Shown here in pieces: positions 51,662 through 60,416 of a DNA stretch of 64,000 bases. A model generated the notes under the pieces. It saw nothing but the letters and a program-made list of their open reading frames with translations, was not told the DNA's origin and made no database searches. Origin of the DNA: an uncultured Rhodospirillaceae bacterium (GTDB lineage: Bacteria; Pseudomonadota; Alphaproteobacteria; Rhodospirillales; Casp-alpha2). The position numbers and the translations under genes are program-made. The DNA is taken from positions 62,001 to 126,000 of the forward strand of contig CAJWCU010000012.1 of assembly GCA_913030825.1 (NCBI GenBank). Reading direction: 5' to 3'. How positions within the stretch are numbered: the stretch's first letter is position 1; each line of letters begins with the position of its first letter.

Positions 51662-52180
51662 ATGACCGGATTCTTCGAAACCCTTCTTCGCCCGGACAAG
51701 GACGAAGTCGAAAACATGGACCGGCGCGAAGTCGGCCAGGCCGCCAATATTCTCCAGGTCGGCGAATTTCAGCTTCTGCAGCTTGCCTACCGCGAATGGC
51801 ATGGCGCGGACCTGCCGGAAGACCAAGTCGACCGCCTGTTCCACCATTACATGATCGACAGCAGTGTGCCCCATTGGGCGCGCCATTACGCACGCCAGAT
51901 CATCCGCCTGAACGACGCCGGGCGGGTCGCCGATACGGCGCCGCATTATCATCGCTACGACGACGATTACGGCCCATCGGCGCCGCCCCATGGGCTCCGC
52001 CGGTTTCTCGTCGCGACGGGGATCGTGGTGTTGGTGGTCGGCAGCGGCGTGATGGGGGCCGTCATGTCGACCGGCGAAGCGGCGACCCAGTTCCCGCCCT
52101 ACGTCTCGCAAGAGGACCTGCAGGCCAACGCGACGCCGGACGAGATCGTCTTGAAGGCGAGCCGCTCGGTCCTGCCCTGA
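51662..52180 (+). CDS. Hypothetical protein with one C-terminal membrane helix
   Basis: 172-aa protein, not recognised. The N-terminal 110 residues are soluble, helical and charged (MTGFFETLLRPDKDEVENMD, LQLAYREWHGADLPEDQVDRLFHHYM, VPHWARHYARQIIRLNDAGR). A His/Tyr/Asp patch follows (PHYHRYDDDYGP). One TM helix spans about 115-138 (FLVATGIVVLVVGSGVMGAVM), then a short tail. The pattern of cytosolic domain plus C-terminal anchor suggests a peripheral membrane role. ATG 51662 was preferred to GTG 51620, which has no ribosome site. Confidence 0.7.
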   Translation: MTGFFETLLRPDKDEVENMDRREVGQAANILQVGEFQLLQLAYREWHGADLPEDQVDRLFHHYMIDSSVPHWARHYARQIIRLNDAGRVADTAPHYHRYDDDYGPSAPPHGLRRFLVATGIVVLVVGSGVMGAVMSTGEAATQFPPYVSQEDLQANATPDEIVLKASRSVLP

Positions 52181-52183
52181 CGG

Positions 52184-52199
52184 CCTGCCGTAAGGCAGG
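52184..52199 (+). terminator. Short hairpin after 51662 gene
   Basis: CCTGCC (52184-52189), GTAA loop, GGCAGG (52194-52199), 4 nt after the stop. Only TT follows, so termination is uncertain. Confidence 0.35.
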
Positions 52200-52242
52200 T
52201 TGACCGCTTGCCACCGGGCGGGCGGGCGGCTACCTTTTCGCC

Positions 52243-52455
52243 ATGTTCTTGGATCTCGGACTGCCCGCCGAATTGGAGCCCATCGTCAACATCGTGTTTC
52301 TCGCGGTGACGGGGTTCATCGCCCTACACGGCATCCGCTATCGGGATGAGGACGGCAAGCAGGATTTCGTCCGTCTGCTGTTCGGCTCCATCGCCGCCGT
52401 GTTCTTTTTCCTGGTTCTGTTCCAGGACGTATTGGGCGTCGTCAGCTTCAGCTAA
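52243..52455 (+). CDS. Small two-helix membrane protein
   Basis: 70-aa protein: MFLDLGLPAELEPIVN, helix 1 about 14-30 (IVNIVFLAVTGFIALHGI), a charged turn (RYRDEDGKQDF), helix 2 about 43-65 (LLFGSIAAVFFFLVLFQDVLGVV). No family recognised. The hydrophobic pattern and normal codon use support a real gene. It ends 3 nt from the convergent GntR gene, so the two share their 3' region. Confidence 0.6.
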   Translation: MFLDLGLPAELEPIVNIVFLAVTGFIALHGIRYRDEDGKQDFVRLLFGSIAAVFFFLVLFQDVLGVVSFS

Positions 52456-52458
52456 CCG

Positions 52459-53166
52459 TCAATCCGCCGCGTCGTCGCATGCCGGCAGGGTCGCCATGGC
52501 GGCCTTGGCGGCGTTCTCGACATGCCGCAGGACCGCTTTGCGCGCCCCCGCCGCGTCGCGCTTGGCCAGGGCCCGGATCAGGGCGTCGATCTCGGCGATC
52601 GAGGAGGTCCGCCGCGCCTCGGTCATCAGGGACCGGCCGCGCAGCTGCGTGACCTGGGAATTGAGGCGGGTCAGCAGATCCAGAACCAGGGGGTTGCCGG
52701 CCCCGGTGCAAAGCCCGTCGTAGAAATCCTTCTTGGCATTCAGGATCGTGCGCAGGTCGTTCGACGAATAGGCCCGGCGCAGGGTCTCCGCCCGCGCTTT
52801 CAGGTCGGCGAGTGCTTCGGCATTCGCCCCCTGGGCGAATTGTTCGACGATTAGGGCTTCCAGGGCCGCACGCACGCGATAAACGTTCTCCGCCTCGGCC
52901 CGGGTGATGCGCGAGACCACCAGACCCTTGTGCGCCTGATGGGTGACCAGGCCCTCGGCCTCAAGTTCGCGGAGCGCCTCGCGCAGCGACGTGCGGCTGA
53001 CGTTCAGATCGGTGCAAAGGTCTTTTTCGACCAGACGCGCGCCCGGCGGCAGTTTGCCGACCTCGATGGCATCGCGGATCGCGGCGGCAACGCGCCGCCG
53101 AAGCGGCGCGTTTTCCAGGGCGACCGGCGTCAGCACGCCGGAGGTTTGGGCCTGGGGTTCCGCCAT
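52459..53166 (-). CDS. GntR-family regulator with FCD domain
   Basis: 235-aa regulator. The winged helix is about 20-85 (IEVGKLPPGARLVEKDLCTDLNVSRTSLREALRELEAEGLVTHQAHKGLVV), then an FCD domain (ENVYRVRAALEALIVEQFAQ, NAKKDFYDGLCTGAGNPLVLDLLTRLNSQV). It is the last gene of the minus-strand Cox-like operon, 15 nt after the alpha/beta hydrolase, and probably regulates it in response to the substrate. Operator not identified. Confidence 0.88.
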   Translation of the reverse strand: MAEPQAQTSGVLTPVALENAPLRRRVAAAIRDAIEVGKLPPGARLVEKDLCTDLNVSRTSLREALRELEAEGLVTHQAHKGLVVSRITRAEAENVYRVRAALEALIVEQFAQGANAEALADLKARAETLRRAYSSNDLRTILNAKKDFYDGLCTGAGNPLVLDLLTRLNSQVTQLRGRSLMTEARRTSSIAEIDALIRALAKRDAAGARKAVLRHVENAAKAAMATLPACDDAAD

Positions 53167-53181
53167 GATCCGCCCCCGCCG

Positions 53182-53964
53182 TTATCCGGCGGCCTTGGCC
53201 GCGAGGAAGGGATCGACGGCGGCGTGGAAGCCGGACGGATTGTCCAGGTTCGACAGGTGAGCCGCATCGGGGATCATCTTCAACTCGGCACCCGGGATGA
53301 TCTCGGCGATCTTTTCCGAGGCCGCCGGTGGCGTGCGGTCGTCCTTGTCGCCGCAGACGACCAGCACCGGTGCGGTGATGGCGGCCATTTCGGCGCTGAC
53401 GTCGGAGGTGAAGACCGACCGCGTGGTCTGCAGATAGTTTTCTTTCTCCATGGCCGCGATGCCGCCCGCAAGCTTCTTGCGAAGATCGTCGCCGGTCGTC
53501 GGCAGCAGGGTCTCGCCCGCGTAGGCGGCGCCCCAGTCCTCCATGCTCATCGGCACGATCCGGCCTTCCATGGCCGCGACCTTTTCTGGCCCGGCGGCGC
53601 CCAGGGCCGAGAAGCTGTCGGCGATGACGATGCTTTTGACGCGTTCGGGCGCGGCGGCGTTGATATGGGCGGAAATCAGCCCGCCCATGGAAATGCCGAG
53701 GAAGGTCGCCTCGCCGACGCCCAAGGCGTCCAACGCGGCCAGGATATCGGCCGCCACGTTTTTCATGGTCACGCCGCCGTTGTTGGTCGATCCGCCGTGC
53801 CCGCGGGCGTCGAAGGCGATGACGTCGAAATCGGATTTCCAGCGCGTGATCTGGTCCGCCCAAAGCCAGGAATTGGTGCCCAGGCTGTGGATCAGGACCA
53901 GGGCCGGGCCGCTGCCGGCGCGCTCGTAAGCCAGGGTTTCGCCGTTGGCGTCGATGGTGGGCAT
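53182..53964 (-). CDS. Alpha/beta hydrolase (3-oxoadipate enol-lactonase-like)
   Basis: 260-aa cytosolic hydrolase. The oxyanion region is LVLIHSLGTNSWLW, the nucleophile elbow LGISMGG, Asp in VVCGDKDDRTP and His in PDAAHLSNLD. The overall sequence resembles PcaD-type enol-lactonases, but these motifs are shared by many C-C and ester hydrolases. Between enoyl-CoA hydratase and GntR in the operon; it may open a lactone or hydrolyse a ring-cleavage product made by the molybdenum hydroxylase pathway. Confidence 0.87.
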   Translation of the reverse strand: MPTIDANGETLAYERAGSGPALVLIHSLGTNSWLWADQITRWKSDFDVIAFDARGHGGSTNNGGVTMKNVAADILAALDALGVGEATFLGISMGGLISAHINAAAPERVKSIVIADSFSALGAAGPEKVAAMEGRIVPMSMEDWGAAYAGETLLPTTGDDLRKKLAGGIAAMEKENYLQTTRSVFTSDVSAEMAAITAPVLVVCGDKDDRTPPAASEKIAEIIPGAELKMIPDAAHLSNLDNPSGFHAAVDPFLAAKAAG

Positions 53965-54000
53965 GGAAGGGTACTCCTGTTGGTCTGGTGGTGGTCTGGT

Positions 54001-54738
54001 TTATTCGTCCGGCGACGATAGCACGACGGGCAGCATGGCTTCCGCCATTGTCGCGGCGGCGGCGGTATCCACATGGGGCGCCGTCGCAAGGTATTGCTTG
54101 ATGGTCTCCAGTGCCGGGCGGCGGCGGTCGACCAATTGGCCGATGATGTGGTCGGTGCGGGCGTTCAAATCCTCCGGCTCGCAGACCTCGCCGACCAAGC
54201 CGAACATCAAGGCTTCCTGGGCGGAAATCTTTTCCCGCGTATAGACCAGATGGGTCAGCTTCTTGATCGGAACCTTGCCCAGAACGGCCGAGATCGCCAA
54301 GGTCGGCGGCAGGTTCACATCCATTTCCGGCATCGAGAAGGTCGCGTTCGACGATGCGATCGCAAGATCGCATTGCCCGGTGAAGGCACAGCCGAAGCCC
54401 CGGGCCTCGCCCTGAACCACGGCCAGCACGGGCACGGGCGTCGCCCGCACGTTGGCATAAAGGCCCATGATCGGGCCGGTGACTTTTTCCTGCAGCGTCA
54501 GGGCCGAGGGCGGGGTGTCCTTCTTCGGCGTCGGGATGCGGCCCAGGCAGAAATCGTCGCCTTCGGCGCGGATCACGACGACGCGGGCGGCGGCGTCCTC
54601 GCCGGCGGCGCGGACCGCATGGCCCAGGGCCGTGATGTCGTCACCGGTCAACCGGTTGCCGTCCGCCGAATTTGTCAGCCAGATGGTGGGGGCGGCGCCC
54701 CCCATTTCCGTTTCGATCATGAAGGGGGTGCGGGTCAT
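54001..54738 (-). CDS. Enoyl-CoA hydratase/isomerase family protein
   Basis: 245-aa crotonase-fold protein. AARVVVIRAEGDDFCLGRIP gives the first oxyanion loop, and VQGEARGFGCAFTGQCDLAIAS the second. FSMPEMDVNLPP follows. The usual catalytic Glu positions are not both evident, so the precise reaction is unclear; hydration, isomerisation or hydrolysis of an acyl-CoA are possible. Its start overlaps the molybdenum-subunit stop by 4 nt, so it is cotranscribed and coupled. Confidence 0.85.
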   Translation of the reverse strand: MTRTPFMIETEMGGAAPTIWLTNSADGNRLTGDDITALGHAVRAAGEDAAARVVVIRAEGDDFCLGRIPTPKKDTPPSALTLQEKVTGPIMGLYANVRATPVPVLAVVQGEARGFGCAFTGQCDLAIASSNATFSMPEMDVNLPPTLAISAVLGKVPIKKLTHLVYTREKISAQEALMFGLVGEVCEPEDLNARTDHIIGQLVDRRRPALETIKQYLATAPHVDTAAAATMAEAMLPVVLSSPDE

Positions 54739-57083
54739 GAAGCCTCCTGAGTGTTTTGGCGGGCCGCGTCGATCAATTCACAAATACGTTCGGGCAGGAT
54801 CGGCGCTTCGTCGATCTGCACGCCGAAGGGGCGCAACGCATCCTCCACCGCCGAGACGACGGCGGCGGCGGCGGGAATGGTGCCGCCTTCGCCGGCCCCT
54901 TTGACGCCCAGCGGGTTGTGCGGGGCCGGGGATTCCACGTGATAAATCTCGGCCGTCGGCACGTTGTCCGCATCGGGCAACAGATAGTCGGCCAGGGTCG
55001 TCGTCACCGGGTTGGCGTCGTCGTCGTAACGCATCTTTTCCAGGAACGCATTGCCGATGCCATGGGCGAGGCCGCCTTGAATCTGGCCTTCGACCAGCAG
55101 CGGATTGACCATCCGCCCGCAGTCGTGGACGACGATGTAGCGGGCGATGCGGACGATCCCGGTTTCCGGATCGACCTCGACCTCCACGGCGTGGCTGCCG
55201 TTTGCATAGGCGGCCTGCGGCGGGGAGAAATAATGCGTCGCGAACAGGCCCGGTTCCTGGCCGCCCGGCAGGACGTAGCCGGGCATGCCGCTAGCCATCT
55301 GAGCCATCTCGCCGAAGGTCAGGGACGGGCCCTGGTCGCCGGTCACCCGGACGGTGCCGTCGACCAGTTCCAGATCGTCCTCGGAAACCTCGAAGGCCGC
55401 GGCGGCGATCTTCTTCATTTTGGTCACCACGGTGCCCGCCGAGACGTTGATCGCCGACCCGGCGTTGACCATCAGGCGGCTGGCGAAGGCGCCGACGCCG
55501 ATGGGGATCTTGCCCGTGTCGCCCAGTTCCACATCGACCTGGGAGATGTCGACGTTGAAGGCTTCGGCTGCGACCTGGGCATAGACCGTGCGGTTGCCCT
55601 GGCCCTGACCGGCGGCACCCGTTTTGATCAGGATACGGCCCGACGGCAGAACCTGCGTGGTCGCCCCCTCGAACGGGCCCAGGCCCGTGCCTTCGACGTA
55701 ATTGGCGATGCCCAGCCCGATGTAGCGCCCTTCGCGCAACGCGGCCTCGCGCCGGGCCGGGAAATCGGCCCAACCGGATTTTTCCTCGGCGATCTGCTGG
55801 CAACGGGGGTAATCGCCGCTGTCGTAGATCAGGGGCTGGCCGTCGCGGAAGATCAGGCCCACGGAATAGGGCATGGCTTCCGCCGGGATCAGGTTGCGGC
55901 GGCGCAGATCCGCCCGGTCCAACCCCATTCTGTCGGCGGCCAGGTCGAACAGGCGTTCCATGGCGAATACGGCCTGCGGCCGACCGGCCCCGCGGAGGGG
56001 TGCTGTCGGCACCTTGTTGGTGAACATCACCTGGGTTTCCAGGTCATAGGCCGGCAGGACGTAGGGTCCCGGCATGGTGACGGTGGAGATATAGGGCGCG
56101 ATCACGCCCCAGGGCAGATAGGCGCCCTGATCGTGCCGCATCCGCCCGCGCACGCCCAGCAATTTGCCCTCGGCATCCAACGCCATTTCGACGGACCAGG
56201 TCTGATCCCGTTCCTGCACGGTGCACAGAAGATGTTCGCGCCGATCCTCGATCCATTTCACGGGCACGCCCAGCATCTGGGCGCAGATCGGAATGACGAA
56301 TTCCTCGGGATAGGCTTGAACCTTGGGGCCGAAGCCGCCGCCGACGTCCGGCGCGATGACGCGGATATCCGTTTCCGCCATTTCCAGCATGTCGACCAGG
56401 GCGCGGCGCAGGATGTGCGGCGCCTGGGTCGCGGACCAGACGGTGATGCCGCCGTCCAGCGCGTTGGGCGCCGACAGCACGGCGCGGCCTTCCATGGGAT
56501 TGCCGGTGCCGCGATGCTGGTCGAGCGTCACCGACACCGTATGGGCGGCATCGCGGAACGCGCTTTCGATATCGCCGTAGCCGACATGGATGCGGGCCGC
56601 GACGTTGTCGGCCAGATGGGGGTGGACCTTGTCGGCGCCGGGCGCCGTGGCCTGGGCCAGGTTGGCGACGGTGGGCAGGGGGTCGTAATCGACCATGACC
56701 ATCTCCGCCGCGTCCTCGGCGATGGCGCGGCTGTCGGCGACGACGACCGCGACGGCCTCGCCGGCGAAGGCGACGCGTTCGCTGACTAGGGGTTCCTGGG
56801 TGATCGGATCGACGATCGCCGGGTTCGGCACCTGCAACAGGATGCGTTTGCCCTTGGCGGGGGCGGGCAGGTCCGCCGCCGCCATCACCAGATGCACGCC
56901 CGGCAGCTCGCGGGCTGCGTCCAGGTCGATGCCCGTGATGCGGGCATGGGCGAAGGGGGCGCGGACGAAAGCCACATGCAGGGTGCCCGGCAATTTGATG
57001 TCGTCGGTGAAACTGCCCTTGCCGGTGAGAAGGTCCTTGTCCTCGACCCGCTGGATCGGCTTGCCGACCATTTGCGTCGTCAT
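54735..57083 (-). CDS. Form-II CoxL-like molybdenum hydroxylase large subunit
   Basis: 782-aa molybdopterin subunit of the xanthine oxidase family. Visible sites: VRAPFAHARITGID, VVADSRAIAEDAAEMV, the GFGPK loop near VIAPDVGGGFGPKVQAYPEE, PLRGAGRPQAVFAMER, GQGQGNRTVYAQVA and the active-site Glu in GVKGAGEGGTIPAAAAV. The A-x-R-G-A-G-R motif marks form II; true CO dehydrogenase has AYRCSFR with the Cu-binding Cys, which is absent. It should hydroxylate an aromatic heterocycle, aldehyde or similar. The operon also supplies the 2Fe-2S, FAD and CoxG subunits. Confidence 0.92.
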   Translation of the reverse strand: MTTQMVGKPIQRVEDKDLLTGKGSFTDDIKLPGTLHVAFVRAPFAHARITGIDLDAARELPGVHLVMAAADLPAPAKGKRILLQVPNPAIVDPITQEPLVSERVAFAGEAVAVVVADSRAIAEDAAEMVMVDYDPLPTVANLAQATAPGADKVHPHLADNVAARIHVGYGDIESAFRDAAHTVSVTLDQHRGTGNPMEGRAVLSAPNALDGGITVWSATQAPHILRRALVDMLEMAETDIRVIAPDVGGGFGPKVQAYPEEFVIPICAQMLGVPVKWIEDRREHLLCTVQERDQTWSVEMALDAEGKLLGVRGRMRHDQGAYLPWGVIAPYISTVTMPGPYVLPAYDLETQVMFTNKVPTAPLRGAGRPQAVFAMERLFDLAADRMGLDRADLRRRNLIPAEAMPYSVGLIFRDGQPLIYDSGDYPRCQQIAEEKSGWADFPARREAALREGRYIGLGIANYVEGTGLGPFEGATTQVLPSGRILIKTGAAGQGQGNRTVYAQVAAEAFNVDISQVDVELGDTGKIPIGVGAFASRLMVNAGSAINVSAGTVVTKMKKIAAAAFEVSEDDLELVDGTVRVTGDQGPSLTFGEMAQMASGMPGYVLPGGQEPGLFATHYFSPPQAAYANGSHAVEVEVDPETGIVRIARYIVVHDCGRMVNPLLVEGQIQGGLAHGIGNAFLEKMRYDDDANPVTTTLADYLLPDADNVPTAEIYHVESPAPHNPLGVKGAGEGGTIPAAAAVVSAVEDALRPFGVQIDEAPILPERICELIDAARQNTQEAS

Positions 57084-57595
57084 CGGCTGCCTCCCATCCC
57101 GCTCGCGGCGGCTTCTTTATATGCCTGGGCGGCGGCCAGGGCGGCGCGGACGATCCCGGCGTAGCCGGTACAGCGGCAAAGGTTACCCGACAATTCCTTG
57201 CGCAGGTCTTCCTCGCCGATATCCGGGTTTTCCATCAACAACTGGGTCAATGACGTCAGGAAGCCCGGCGTGCAGTAGCCGCATTGCAGACCGTGAAATT
57301 CACGGAACGCCGCCTGAATCGGCGACAGGCCGTCGTCCCCGCCGGTCTCTGGGGCCAGGCCCTCGACGGTCACGACCTCCGCGCCATCGGCCTGGACCGC
57401 CAGCATCAAACAACTGCGTACCGCCTGGCCGTCGACCAGAACGGTGCAGGCGCCGCAGACGCCGTGCTCGCAACCCAGGTGCGTGCCGGTCAGGCCGATC
57501 CCGTGGCGCAGGAAATCGGCGAGATGCGTGCGCGGTTCGACCTCTTGTTCGACGGTCTTGCCGTTGACGGTGAGGGAAATGGATTTCGTGGTCAT
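57080..57595 (-). CDS. CoxS-like 2Fe-2S subunit
   Basis: 171-aa subunit with both [2Fe-2S] clusters. The plant-type cluster is CEHGVCGACTVLVDG plus RSC, and the second is QCGYCTPGF with NLCRCTGYAGIV. This set is constant in small subunits of the xanthine oxidase family. It passes electrons from the molybdenum centre to FAD. Start and stop overlap its neighbours by 4 nt each. Confidence 0.94.
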   Translation of the reverse strand: MTTKSISLTVNGKTVEQEVEPRTHLADFLRHGIGLTGTHLGCEHGVCGACTVLVDGQAVRSCLMLAVQADGAEVVTVEGLAPETGGDDGLSPIQAAFREFHGLQCGYCTPGFLTSLTQLLMENPDIGEEDLRKELSGNLCRCTGYAGIVRAALAAAQAYKEAAASGMGGSR

Positions 57596-58461
57596 CTGCG
57601 GTCTCCTCCCGCGCGCGTCGCCGCGTCGGCCAGCGCCCGGCGGGTCAGCACGCCGGCAAGGCGGCGGCGATAGGCCGCGCTCGCCATGGCGTCGGTGGTG
57701 TAGTCGAGGTCGTCCAAAGCGTCGCCTGCGGCGCGGTAGAGATCGTCGCCCGGCGTCTGCCCGGCCAGCAGGTCTTCGGCGGCGCGGGCGCGCTGCGGCG
57801 CCATGCCGATGCCGAAGACGGTGATCGCCGTGCGGGAAACCGTCCCGCCCGCGAGTTCCATCAAGGCCGCGACGCCGCAGACGGCGAAATCGCCATGGCG
57901 CTGGGCGTGTTCATGAAAGCCCCAGCCGTGCCCTTCGGCGGGAAGGGCGAAGGTGACGCCGGTGATCATTTCATCCATTTCGATCGCCGGGGTCATATAG
58001 GCCATGGGGTAATCGGCGATGGAAAGAGTGCGGGTCCGAGCCTTGGACTGCACCTCGACCTCGGCATCCATCAGGGTGGCCAGTGCCATCAATTCCGCCG
58101 ACGGGTCCATATGGCCCAGGCTGCCGCCGACCGTGCCCCGGTTGCGGGTCTGGAAATGGCCGACGTAGTCCAGGGCGGCGGCGAAGATCGGCGCGCGGGC
58201 GGCGAGCGCCGTATCGTCCTTGACCGCGCGCTGGCGGGTCATCGCACCCAGGCGCAGGCGGTCGCCGGTCATCTCGATCCCGGCAAGGTCCGAGACATGG
58301 TTCAGGTCGATCAGGTGATCGACGATGGCGTAGCGCATGTTCAACATGGCGACCAGGGATTGGCCGCCCGCCAGAAACTTGGCGTTGTCCAGGCTGCCCG
58401 CCATGTCCAGGGCCTCGGCCCGGTTCGCCGGGCGGTGGTAATCGAATGCCGCCGCCTTCAC
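57592..58461 (-). CDS. CoxM-like FAD subunit
   Basis: 289-aa FAD-binding subunit. It starts at GTG 58461, overlapping the CoxG stop (GTGA), because the homology begins with VKAAAFDYHRPANRAEAL. Open frame upstream is out-of-frame coxG. FAD motifs are FLAGGQSLVAMLNMR and TVGGSLGHMDPSAELMALA; the C-terminal domain follows. It accepts electrons from the Fe-S subunit and passes them to NAD or a respiratory carrier. Confidence 0.92.
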   Translation of the reverse strand: MKAAAFDYHRPANRAEALDMAGSLDNAKFLAGGQSLVAMLNMRYAIVDHLIDLNHVSDLAGIEMTGDRLRLGAMTRQRAVKDDTALAARAPIFAAALDYVGHFQTRNRGTVGGSLGHMDPSAELMALATLMDAEVEVQSKARTRTLSIADYPMAYMTPAIEMDEMITGVTFALPAEGHGWGFHEHAQRHGDFAVCGVAALMELAGGTVSRTAITVFGIGMAPQRARAAEDLLAGQTPGDDLYRAAGDALDDLDYTTDAMASAAYRRRLAGVLTRRALADAATRAGGDRR

Positions 58462-59105
58462 GACGTGCCCCCGGAGATCCAGCGTTTGAAGGCGCGCCAG
58501 AGAATGGCGAACAGGGATGGCGGCTTGCTCGCCGGGGCGGGCGCGGGGGCTTCTGTCTTGGCCTCCGGTTCGGGGCGCGGCGTTTCCGTCGTCTGCGGCG
58601 GCACGGCGGGGGTGGCCTCGGCCTTGGTCTCGGCGACGCGGTCCCGGTCGAGCAGGCCCTTCAGCGTTTCGGCGAAGTCGTCGATCATCACCTGGGCCGT
58701 CGCTTCGATCATGCCGCCGCCCCGCGCGTATTGCGCGATGGAACCGGCAAGGGTCAAATCCGTGTCGATCAGGACGCGCGATCCCGGCGCCCCGTCGACG
58801 TCTTCCGCTTCGATGCGGAAATCGACGTCGGCGCTGGCGGTGCCGCGGTTGCGGGCCTCGTTGCCCTTGGCCTGGGCGCGCAGTTTGTGATTGTCGTTGT
58901 CGACCTCGACGTAGGAGGCGGTGCCCTTGAACGTCAGAGCCACCGGCCCGAGACGCAATGAGACCGTGCCGACGAAGCTGCCGTCGTCCTTGACCTCGAG
59001 AAGTTTTGCGCCGGGGAAGCAGGGGGCGACACGCTCCACCTGCAGAAGAAGGTCCCAGGCCGCCACCGGCGGCAGGGGGACCGTGAATTCGTTGTGCAGT
59101 TTCAT
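58458..59105 (-). CDS. CoxG-like SRPBCC membrane-recruitment protein
   Basis: 215-aa protein. Residues about 1-145 are a START/CoxG domain (MKLHNEFTVPLPPVAAWDLLLQVERVAPCFPGAKLL, VSLRLGPVALTFKGTASYVEVD, IAQYARGGGMIEATAQVMIDDF). A Pro/Glu/Ala-rich linker (150-195) leads to an amphipathic C-terminal anchor (SLFAILWRAFKRWISGG). CoxG tethers the CO dehydrogenase-type enzyme to the membrane and may deliver quinone. ATG 59105 was chosen by homology; GGGTTGGG is a weak ribosome site. First gene of the minus-strand operon. Confidence 0.88.
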   Translation of the reverse strand: MKLHNEFTVPLPPVAAWDLLLQVERVAPCFPGAKLLEVKDDGSFVGTVSLRLGPVALTFKGTASYVEVDNDNHKLRAQAKGNEARNRGTASADVDFRIEAEDVDGAPGSRVLIDTDLTLAGSIAQYARGGGMIEATAQVMIDDFAETLKGLLDRDRVAETKAEATPAVPPQTTETPRPEPEAKTEAPAPAPASKPPSLFAILWRAFKRWISGGTS

Positions 59106-59429
59106 CCCAACCCGTTCTGTTACGGCCGAGAGGCGGCCTGTCGTGATCGTGGCCGGCTTCTGGCGGGGCGGATGCGGGGCGGCGGGCATGGTTCGGCGCG
59201 CGGCGGCGCCGACCGTTCCCAGGATGCCTCCCTTTGCCCGACACGCCGGTGCCGGTTGTTGTTCTTGTCCGGCGCTTGATGCGCTGGTTTATTATGAGAT
59301 TGTCATGCAATCACACAATCGCGCCCCGGGGCAAGCCCATGGAGAGATTGTTCTGTTTTTCGGAATTTATGTTCTATATACTGGAACCAACAAGAATAGA
59401 CGACCTTCTCAAAACCACGAGGTCAGAGG
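59106..59429. promoter_or_regulatory. Divergent control region of the Cox-like and GrdB-like operons
   Basis: About 324 bases. GATTG...CAATC at 59298-59312 (centre TCATG) resembles the 14-nt palindrome at 19367-19380. Toward the plus strand, TATACT at 59377-59382 is a strong -10 without a good -35. It is flanked by GTTC (59371-59374) and GAAC (59384-59387), a dyad suitable for the IclR regulator encoded at 61618. No strong ribosome site was seen right before ATG 59430; AGAGG lies 5-6 nt upstream. No reading frame supported here. Confidence 0.45.
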
Positions 59430-60416
59430 ATGACATCGAGTAAAGCCCCGACCGGCGGCAAGCCCGGTCGCGGCGCGATCTTCGCGCCGGAATTGGATCA
59501 GCCCGTTCCTTATATGCGCCGGACCCGCGAATGGTATCTCGCGCTCGGTTACGACAACCCCTACGTCTGGGCCCATTACATCGACGTGCCTTTCACGCCT
59601 CTGAAAAAGCCGCTCGCTGAATCGAAGGTGACCTTCATCACCACGGCCGCGCCCTATCAGCCGGACAAGGGCCCGCAGGGACCCGGCGCACCCTATAACT
59701 CCGCCGCCAAGTTCTATCAGGTCTATTCCGGTGACACGTCGGAAGAGCACGATTTGCGCATCTCCCATGTCGGGATCGACCGCATTCATACCTCGATGGA
59801 AGATGCCCGCGCCTGGTTCCCGCTGGCCGCCCTTCGCGACGCCGTGGCGGCCGGGCGGATCGGTGGGCTGACGCCGCGCTTCCACGGCGCACCGACCAAT
59901 CGCAGCCAGCAGCATACGTTGGACATCGATTGCCCGGAGATCTTCAAGCGCTGCCGCGAGGACGGCGCCGAGGTGGCAATCCTGATCCCCAACTGTCCGA
60001 TCTGTCATCAGACCCTCTGCCTGATCGCGCGCCATCTGGAAGCCAACGGCATTCCGACGGTCGTCATGGGCTGCGCCAAGGACATCGTCGAATATTGCGG
60101 TGTCCCGCGTTTCCTGTTCAGCGATTTTCCCCTGGGCAACGCCGCCGGCCGGCCGCATGACCCCGCGTCCCAGGCCGAAACCCTGGAACTGGGCCTGCGC
60201 GTTCTGGAAAGCGCCATTGGCCCGCGCACCACGGTGCAATCGCCGCTGCGCTGGTCCGACGATCCGGACTGGAAGGGCGATTACTGCAACATCGACCGCC
60301 GCTCGCCGGAAGAGGTCGAAGCCCTTCGCGCCGAGGCGGAAAACGCCCGTATCGTCGCCAAGGAACTGCGCGAGAAGGAATTGAAGAAAAAGGCCGCCGC
60401 CGGAGGTGGGGCATGA
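59430..60416 (+). CDS. GrdB/PrdB-like reductase family protein, Cys instead of Sec
   Basis: 328-aa cytosolic protein related to the B subunits of glycine, sarcosine/betaine and D-proline reductases. Landmarks are EEHDLRISHVGIDRIH, IPNCPICHQTLCLIARHLEANGIPTV and PRFLFSDFPLGNAAGRPHDPASQAETLELGLRVLE. In the selenoprotein members the first residue of C/U-P-x-C is selenocysteine; here Cys189 is encoded by TGT (59994-59996) with Cys192. The activity would be reductive cleavage of a C-N or similar bond, or a thiol-based variant, but is unknown. First gene of an operon with CoA-transferase, IclR, cysteine-dioxygenase-like and enoyl-CoA hydratase genes. Confidence 0.8.
   Translation: MTSSKAPTGGKPGRGAIFAPELDQPVPYMRRTREWYLALGYDNPYVWAHYIDVPFTPLKKPLAESKVTFITTAAPYQPDKGPQGPGAPYNSAAKFYQVYSGDTSEEHDLRISHVGIDRIHTSMEDARAWFPLAALRDAVAAGRIGGLTPRFHGAPTNRSQQHTLDIDCPEIFKRCREDGAEVAILIPNCPICHQTLCLIARHLEANGIPTVVMGCAKDIVEYCGVPRFLFSDFPLGNAAGRPHDPASQAETLELGLRVLESAIGPRTTVQSPLRWSDDPDWKGDYCNIDRRSPEEVEALRAEAENARIVAKELREKELKKKAAAGGGA

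Noticed and set aside
54735-58461. Aerobic carbon monoxide dehydrogenase
   Set aside because: The large subunit has A-x-R-G-A-G-R instead of the AYRCSFR motif with the Cu-binding Cys, so it is a form-II homologue.
57592-59310. A 572-residue CoxM protein with a long N-terminal domain
   Set aside because: The extra N-terminal part is the frame-shifted shadow of coxG; the CoxM homology begins at the GTG that overlaps the coxG stop.
59994-59996. Selenocysteine codon in the GrdB/PrdB-like gene
   Set aside because: The codon is TGT, not TGA, and no recoding hairpin is needed; the protein is read through without a stop.
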